Positions 59,407 through 64,000 of a DNA stretch of 64,000 nt are shown here, piece by piece. The notes under the pieces are model-generated. The model saw only the letters and a list, made by a program, of their open reading frames with translations. It was not told the DNA's origin and ran no database searches. The position numbers were made by a program, and so were the translations under genes. Positions within the stretch are counted from its first letter, which is position 1. Each line of letters begins with the position of its first letter. The stretch covers positions 1 to 64,000 of the forward strand of contig CAYTEO010000003.1 of NCBI GenBank assembly GCA_964436825.1, read 5' to 3'. Source of the stretch: CAYTEO01 sp964436825 (GTDB lineage: Bacteria > Krumholzibacteriota > Krumholzibacteriia > LZORAL124-64-63).

Positions 59407-60954
59407 TCACTCCCCTAGCGGACCGGCGGACGCTGCCACCGCCCGCCAGTGCAGGACCCTGACACCCGGGAAGGCGGCCTCGGCGACGATCGCACCGGTG
59501 GCTCGCAGTTCTTTCTCCAGCAGGCCGCGCGGGTCCAGCGTCGCGCTGCGACACAGGACGAGCCAGGCTCCCGGCGCGTCTCCCAGACGCTCCGCCAGCA
59601 CCCGCCGCGCGTCCTCGCGATTCCTGATGACCGGGACGTGCCAGAACGGGACGACCTCTCCCGCGCCCGCGTAGTAGAACGCGAACAGGTTCGGAACCAC
59701 GGGCACGAGGATCGGCTCCTCCCGGACCGCCCCGGCGGCCACCCAGCGTGCCGCCGCCCGGACGTCGTCCCTGGCGTACCGGGGGGAGAGATGGTACTGG
59801 GCGACCGACAGGAACGTCAACGCCAGCAGGAGTCCCGCCGCCAGTCTCCCGGTCCGGCCGCGGACGGCAGCCAGGCCGCGGGCGACGACCAGCAGCAGCA
59901 GCGGCAGGGTCGTCATGAGGTAGCGCGGGTTGTAGGTCTTGGCGTCGAGCAGGCGCAGGACGGTCAGGATCGCCATGGGCACCAGCAGTCCCAGCAGCAA
60001 CCGCCAGCGGTCGCGGGCGGCGAACCGGCGCAGGCCGTTCCACCCCAGCACCAGGACCGGCCCCGCGGCGAGTCCCAGCAGCGGCAGGGCGCGCAGGACG
60101 ATCCGCACGCGGTCGGGCCGGTGCAGCTCCGCCAGGGAGGGTCCCAGGCTGAAGCCGTAGAGGAAGGAGAACCACGTGTAGAACCAGGCGAGGGGATGGA
60201 ACGCCTGCTGCCCGGCGGGGGGGATCTCCCCTCCCCCCGGAGCGAGCCGGCCGGGGTACCAGAAACCCGCCGCCTGGAGCAGCCACGGCAGCGAACCCAT
60301 CCCGATCAGGCCATAGGCCAGCAGCCAGCGGCGCCAGCCGTTCCCGTCACGGGGACGGTCGACGAGCAGGACCGTCAGCGCCTGGGCGGCCAGCAGGAAG
60401 AGGGCGGACATGTTGGCCAGCACCGCCAGCCAGCCGCAGACGGCATAGGCCAGCATGCGGCGGCGCGTCATCCCCTCCTGGACGGCCTGCAGCCAGACCA
60501 GGGTGGCGGCCAGCGAGCACAGCAGCATCAGGCTGTAGCCGCGCGCTTCCTGGGCGTACCAGACGGCGAAGGGGTTGAGGGCCACCAGCAGGGCGAGCCA
60601 CACGCCGGTCCGCGGCGTCGCCCAGCGCCGCCCCAGCAGCCATGCCAGGGGAATGGACGCGACCCCGGCCACCAGGGCGGGCAGCCGGAGCCACCACTCC
60701 ACCGGGGTCCAGGCGCGCAACGGCCAGAGGATCGCCAGGTAGAGGGGCCCCTGGACGTTGTCGCGCACCTGCTCCCAGAACCCGTGTCCCGGCCCCGGAT
60801 GGATCTGCTTCCAGGTGGCGTACTCGTCGATCCACAGCGGCCGTGCGCCGAGCTGCACCAGGCGCAGCACCGCGCCGACGGCCACGATGGCCAGCAGCAG
60901 CAGGCCGAGTCGCCGGGAATCGGTATCCGACCGCGTCCGGTCGCTCCAGGTCAC
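59407..60954 (-). CDS. GT-C glycosyltransferase (GT39/ArnT-like)
   Basis: 515 aa with about 12 helices. The first periplasmic loop carries the catalytic pair in RPLWIDEYATWK (Asp-Glu). ALNPFAVWYAQEARGYSLML is the second family motif. A C-terminal soluble tail (about 390-515) follows. Uses lipid-linked sugars to modify glycans or lipid A on the outer face of the inner membrane. Overlaps the DUF3108 gene by 4 bases. Confidence 0.88.
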   Translation of the reverse strand: MTWSDRTRSDTDSRRLGLLLLAIVAVGAVLRLVQLGARPLWIDEYATWKQIHPGPGHGFWEQVRDNVQGPLYLAILWPLRAWTPVEWWLRLPALVAGVASIPLAWLLGRRWATPRTGVWLALLVALNPFAVWYAQEARGYSLMLLCSLAATLVWLQAVQEGMTRRRMLAYAVCGWLAVLANMSALFLLAAQALTVLLVDRPRDGNGWRRWLLAYGLIGMGSLPWLLQAAGFWYPGRLAPGGGEIPPAGQQAFHPLAWFYTWFSFLYGFSLGPSLAELHRPDRVRIVLRALPLLGLAAGPVLVLGWNGLRRFAARDRWRLLLGLLVPMAILTVLRLLDAKTYNPRYLMTTLPLLLLVVARGLAAVRGRTGRLAAGLLLALTFLSVAQYHLSPRYARDDVRAAARWVAAGAVREEPILVPVVPNLFAFYYAGAGEVVPFWHVPVIRNREDARRVLAERLGDAPGAWLVLCRSATLDPRGLLEKELRATGAIVAEAAFPGVRVLHWRAVAASAGPLGE

Positions 60955-61757
60955 TGCCCTTCCCTCCCTCGCAGGGGGGTCCCCAGCCGGTAGCTCTTCA
61001 GGGAGGCGTCGATGGCGCCGACCTTGACCTTCGACTTCATCAGCACCGGCAGGCGGCGCTCGTCGTCGGTCAGCCAGATCAGCAGCTGCCCCTCGTGCTT
61101 GAACAGCCCCTCGCCCATGTTGACCGGCTCGACGACGAGGCAGTCGAATGTCCCGGCCGGGACGGTGATCCGCTCGCGGCGGTGGACGACGACCTGCAGC
61201 TGGTAGTTGCGCCGGGAGCTGTGTGTCGTCACGTAGGTCGTCTCCGCCGGTGCCAGCGGCAGGGCCCGCACGAAGTAGAAGGCCGACAGGGCGTCGTGGA
61301 TGGGCCAGGGGACATCCAGGACCCGGCCGTCCAGGTAGACGGCCTGGTGGTGCCGCTGGTCGAAACGGACGGTGATGTTCTTGCGGTAGTCCCCCTCCCG
61401 CAACCGCTTGGAGAAGAACCGGCTGTGCAGGGTGACGACGTCGATGTGGGAGACGACCTTGTCCCGGACCCGGTAGAAGGTGGAGAAGAAGTTGTTGGAG
61501 CGGGCGCGACTTTCCACCCGGTAGCAGAGGTGACCGTCGGTCTCCACCAGGCCCGTGATCCCGAGGGTGGCACTGCCGGCGTTGATGGGACCGTAGTCGA
61601 TGGAGAACTCCAGCTCCTCCCCCGGCCCGAACGGGACGGGGGCGATGCTGTCCGGCAGGGCCGGCCGTTCATCGCCGCCGCCGGCCGCCACGACTGCCGG
61701 CGCCAGGAGCATCAGGGTCAGCCCCCACAGCAGGCCGGCTCCGGGGATGGTCTTCAT
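60951..61757 (-). CDS. DUF3108 periplasmic protein
   Basis: 268 aa. Signal peptide (GLLWGLTLMLLAPAVVAA), then the DUF3108 pattern: GEELEFSIDYGPINAGSATL, SNNFFSTFYRVRDKVVSHID, FSKRLREGDYRKNI, and VPAGTFDCLVVEPV. Family function is unclear; members are predicted beta-rich periplasmic proteins. It stands in a glycosyltransferase operon. Confidence 0.85.
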   Translation of the reverse strand: MKTIPGAGLLWGLTLMLLAPAVVAAGGGDERPALPDSIAPVPFGPGEELEFSIDYGPINAGSATLGITGLVETDGHLCYRVESRARSNNFFSTFYRVRDKVVSHIDVVTLHSRFFSKRLREGDYRKNITVRFDQRHHQAVYLDGRVLDVPWPIHDALSAFYFVRALPLAPAETTYVTTHSSRRNYQLQVVVHRRERITVPAGTFDCLVVEPVNMGEGLFKHEGQLLIWLTDDERRLPVLMKSKVKVGAIDASLKSYRLGTPLRGREGQ

Positions 61758-62815
61758 CCGCTTCCACCCTTCCTGTCACGCGAGGCCGCCAGGATGCTGC
61801 GGCAGGCCGCGAGGACGGGTTCGGGACCGAGGTCGTCGAGGCACGGGTGTCCCGGCACCGGGCAGACCAGACGATCGCACGGCGCGCACGGAACCTCCAG
61901 GTGAACCGCGCGATGGCGGGGATGTTCCGGGTTCCAGCCGGCCGGATCGGTCGGACCGAACAGGGTGACCGTCGGCGTCCCCACCGCCGCCGCCACGTGC
62001 CGCGCGCCGTTGTCGGTGGCCACCAGCAGGTCCACCCTGCCGAGCAGATCGGCCAGTTCCAGCAGGTCCGTGGGCGGGGCGACGGCCAGCCCGGGCGCTG
62101 CCCGACGCAGGTCGGCGACGAGAGCCCCGTCGCCGGGGCCGGGGACCAGCACCGGCACGGTTCCCTCCTCCGCCAGGGCGGCGACCAGCTCCGCCGCCCG
62201 CGCCGCCGGCCAGGCCTTGGCGGGCCAGGTGGCGCTCAGGACCAGGGCGACGACCGGTCCCGGCGCCGCGTCCAGGAAACGGTCCCGCCACGCGAGGTAA
62301 TCGGCTCCCAGCTCCTCCGACTTGACCGCCAGGGAAGGGCCAGGGGCCCAGCGCGGGGCCGGAAGCCTCATGGCACGCAGGATATCGGCAAAGCTCTCGG
62401 CGGCGAACTGGCGCAACCGGCGCCCCGCCAGCTCGTTGCGGGGAACCCGGATGTTGTAGGCCCAGCGCCGCCACGGCAGGTCGTAGCCCACCCGCCAGCG
62501 CGCGCCGCTGGCGGCCGTCCACAGGGCGGTACGCGGCGTGCTGAGCAGATCGACGACCAGGTCGTAGCGCTGCTCCCGCAGCCAACGGAACCAGCCGGCA
62601 CCCAGCGGCCAGGCCACCGGCTCCACCCCCGGCAGCAGGTGGCGCAGCAGCGGCACGTAGGGCCGGTCCAGCAGCAGGCTCACCCGGGCCCCGGGCAGCG
62701 ACCGCCGCAGGGCCCGCACGACCGGCACGCCGACCACGGCATCGCCCAGGGCGCGCCGGCGGATGACCAGGACCCTGGCGACGGGACCGGCGATCAGGGG
62801 CGCATCGCTCCTCAT
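61754..62815 (-). CDS. Glycosyltransferase family 9 (heptosyltransferase-like) 1
   Basis: 353 aa; ATG at 62815 overlaps the preceding gene. VLVIRRRALGDAVVGVPVVR and LATDNGARHVAAAVGTPTVT, with LFGPTDPAGWNPEHPRHRAV, match GT9/WaaC-F-type enzymes, which add heptose or a like sugar to LPS core. A Cys-rich end (VPCAPCDRLVCPVPGHPCL) is shared with its neighbour. Confidence 0.9.
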   Translation of the reverse strand: MRSDAPLIAGPVARVLVIRRRALGDAVVGVPVVRALRRSLPGARVSLLLDRPYVPLLRHLLPGVEPVAWPLGAGWFRWLREQRYDLVVDLLSTPRTALWTAASGARWRVGYDLPWRRWAYNIRVPRNELAGRRLRQFAAESFADILRAMRLPAPRWAPGPSLAVKSEELGADYLAWRDRFLDAAPGPVVALVLSATWPAKAWPAARAAELVAALAEEGTVPVLVPGPGDGALVADLRRAAPGLAVAPPTDLLELADLLGRVDLLVATDNGARHVAAAVGTPTVTLFGPTDPAGWNPEHPRHRAVHLEVPCAPCDRLVCPVPGHPCLDDLGPEPVLAACRSILAASRDRKGGSG

Positions 62816-63960
62816 GGCGATGCCTCCCCCGACAGCTCCCGTGCCGCCTCCAGGACCATTTCCACGGTGATGGCGGGCATGCAGACGAACTCGTCGCACA
62901 CGTGGCGGTCGCAGGGGTGGCAGTCGGGGCGGGCGGCCAGGACCCGGAACGGTCCCAGGTGCGCATACGGGAACCAGAGGGAGGGGTCGGTGGGGCCGAA
63001 CAGTCCCACGGTGGGTCGGCCCATCGCCACGCCCGCGTGCATGATCCCGCCGTCGCAGCTGACCAGGCAGGCGCACGCCGCGACGACCCGCAGCGCCGCC
63101 CCCAGGTCGAGTACCGGGAGCAGGACGACTCCCGGCGGCTGGTCGCGGAACGCCGCCGCCAGGTCCGGGTCACCGGCCGGCGGCTGGAGGACGAGGACCG
63201 ACCGTCCCTCCCGCGCCAGCGCCTGCGCCACCTCCGCCCACCGCCGCGGCGACCAGCGCTTCGTCGGCCAGGTGGCACCGGGAGCCAGCAGGACGTAGCC
63301 ACCGGGCTCCTCTGCCTCCAGTCGCCGGCACGCCCGCAGGACGGCCCGGGGCCACGGGCCCTCCCGCGGCGGCAGGTAGGTGCGCCACCGCTTCCGCCTC
63401 CCCTCGTCGACGACCCAGTCGCGCAGCGACAGGCCGCTCTCGGCGTGACGCAGCGGCCAGAGGCGGGCCACGTGCGCACCCAGCCCCCCGGGCACGGCGT
63501 CCAGGAAACCGGGATCGTCCCCGGGAACCTCGTGGACGTCGGTGTAGAGCCGGGAGCGCCAGCCACGACTGCCCGCCAGGCGACGCGGGATCCCCGCCAG
63601 CCGCAGCAGCCAGGCGCTGCGGGGATTGAAAAAGAGGTCGACGGCGGCGTCGTAACCGGTCCTCCGCAGTTCCCGCACCAACCACGGCGTGGTCCGGGGA
63701 GCGACCGGCGGCGGGGTCCGCCGCCCATGCCGGCGGGCCGGGTGCCGCGGTCCGGACGCCAGCAGGTGCAGTCGCTCCAGCCACGGATGATCGCGCAGCA
63801 GCTCGCCGAAGGGCTGCTCGCAGAGGAAGCCGATCTCCAGCTCCGGATCCCCCCGGCGCAGGACATCCACGACGACGGTGCTCATGGCGACGTCGCCCAG
63901 GTAGCGCAGCCGGGTCACCAGGATCCGGCGCAGCGGCCGTCCCCCCAGCAGCCAGGTCAT
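62812..63960 (-). CDS. Glycosyltransferase family 9 (heptosyltransferase-like) 2
   Basis: 382 aa. ILVTRLRYLGDVAMSTVVVD, LAPGATWPTKRWSPRRWAEV, VSCDGGIMHAGVAMGRPTVG and LFGPTDPSLWFPYAHLGP are GT9 motifs; Cys-rich tail DCHPCDRHVCDEFVC. Probably the second core heptosyltransferase of a pair with the downstream gene. Confidence 0.91.
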   Translation of the reverse strand: MTWLLGGRPLRRILVTRLRYLGDVAMSTVVVDVLRRGDPELEIGFLCEQPFGELLRDHPWLERLHLLASGPRHPARRHGRRTPPPVAPRTTPWLVRELRRTGYDAAVDLFFNPRSAWLLRLAGIPRRLAGSRGWRSRLYTDVHEVPGDDPGFLDAVPGGLGAHVARLWPLRHAESGLSLRDWVVDEGRRKRWRTYLPPREGPWPRAVLRACRRLEAEEPGGYVLLAPGATWPTKRWSPRRWAEVAQALAREGRSVLVLQPPAGDPDLAAAFRDQPPGVVLLPVLDLGAALRVVAACACLVSCDGGIMHAGVAMGRPTVGLFGPTDPSLWFPYAHLGPFRVLAARPDCHPCDRHVCDEFVCMPAITVEMVLEAARELSGEASP

Positions 63961-64000
63961 CGGCCCACCTCCGCCCGGATGGACCTGACGGCGGCCGCCA
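63957..64000 (-). CDS. C-terminal end of an upstream gene (partial)
   Basis: The minus-strand frame ending in TGA at 63959-63957 reads AAAVRSIRAEVGR and overlaps the GT9 ATG by 4 bases, the same coupling seen throughout this operon. Only 13 residues and the stop are visible, so no product can be named. Confidence 0.4.
   Translation of the reverse strand, partial: AAAVRSIRAEVGR

Overview
This is a dense, GC-rich chromosomal segment from a Gram-negative (diderm, LPS-making), flagellated bacterium. Lipid A genes, Bam, Tol-Pal and Lol components and a complete L/P-ring flagellar set show the double membrane. Three traits point toward the FCB side of the tree (Bacteroidota, Gemmatimonadota, Krumholzibacteriota and relatives): a fused LpxC-FabZ protein, a 29-residue bS22/AURKAIP1-type basic protein, and a GlmU-like protein of the type seen in Bacteroidota. 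The exact phylum is an inference and was not tested against any database. GTG and TTG starts and 4-base ATGA overlaps are common. I see no insertion sequences, prophage or CRISPR array.

Layout. 1-4825 (minus): flagellar rod/ring operon flgF-flgG-flgA-flgH-flgI-flgJ behind a sigma-54-type promoter. 5013-5701 (minus): a PilZ c-di-GMP receptor and the 29-aa ribosomal-type protein, each with a sigma-70-like promoter. 5831-5970 is a gene-free stretch with unusually strong, mutually exclusive inverted repeats. 6116-7501 (minus): GlmU-like nucleotidyltransferase/hexapeptide protein. 7590-12539 (plus): a divergent chaperone-usher fimbrial locus (two DUF4402 subunits, a PapD-like chaperone, an usher-like barrel with an extra C-terminal beta-sandwich region) with three sigma-54-type promoters. 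One of these matches the flgF promoter over 16 bases. 12609-12879: divergent tRNA-Ala(GGC) and tRNA-Leu(CAA). 12935-15789: pruA (minus) and fbp (plus).

15795-20821 (minus): Tol-Pal operon tolQ-tolR-tonB/tolA-like-tolB-pal-cpoB plus a cupin. 20869-31697 (minus): envelope biogenesis operon bamA-skp-lpxD-lpxC/fabZ-lpxA-lpxB-DUF374-lpxK-nadB. 31776-34437: clpC with terminator, promoter and a direct repeat. 34462-52187 (minus): a long run of near-contiguous genes, TPR-aroQ-efp-accB-accC-ftsK-rimO-hypothetical-bamD-nadD-polA-coaE-prfB-lysS-lolC-lolD; prfB carries the classical programmed +1 frameshift. 52216-58261 (minus): an operon starting with a PhzF-like protein and an acyl-CoA dehydrogenase, followed by five proteins I cannot assign, at least four of them membrane proteins. 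58318-64000 (minus): surface-glycan operon (two GT9 glycosyltransferases, DUF3108, a GT-C enzyme, a WbaP/WcaJ-type sugar transferase, acpS).

The most interesting material is the sigma-54-linked fimbrial and flagellar regulation, the divergent chaperone-usher locus, the structured intergenic element at 5831-5970, and the uncharacterised membrane-protein operon at 52216-55557.
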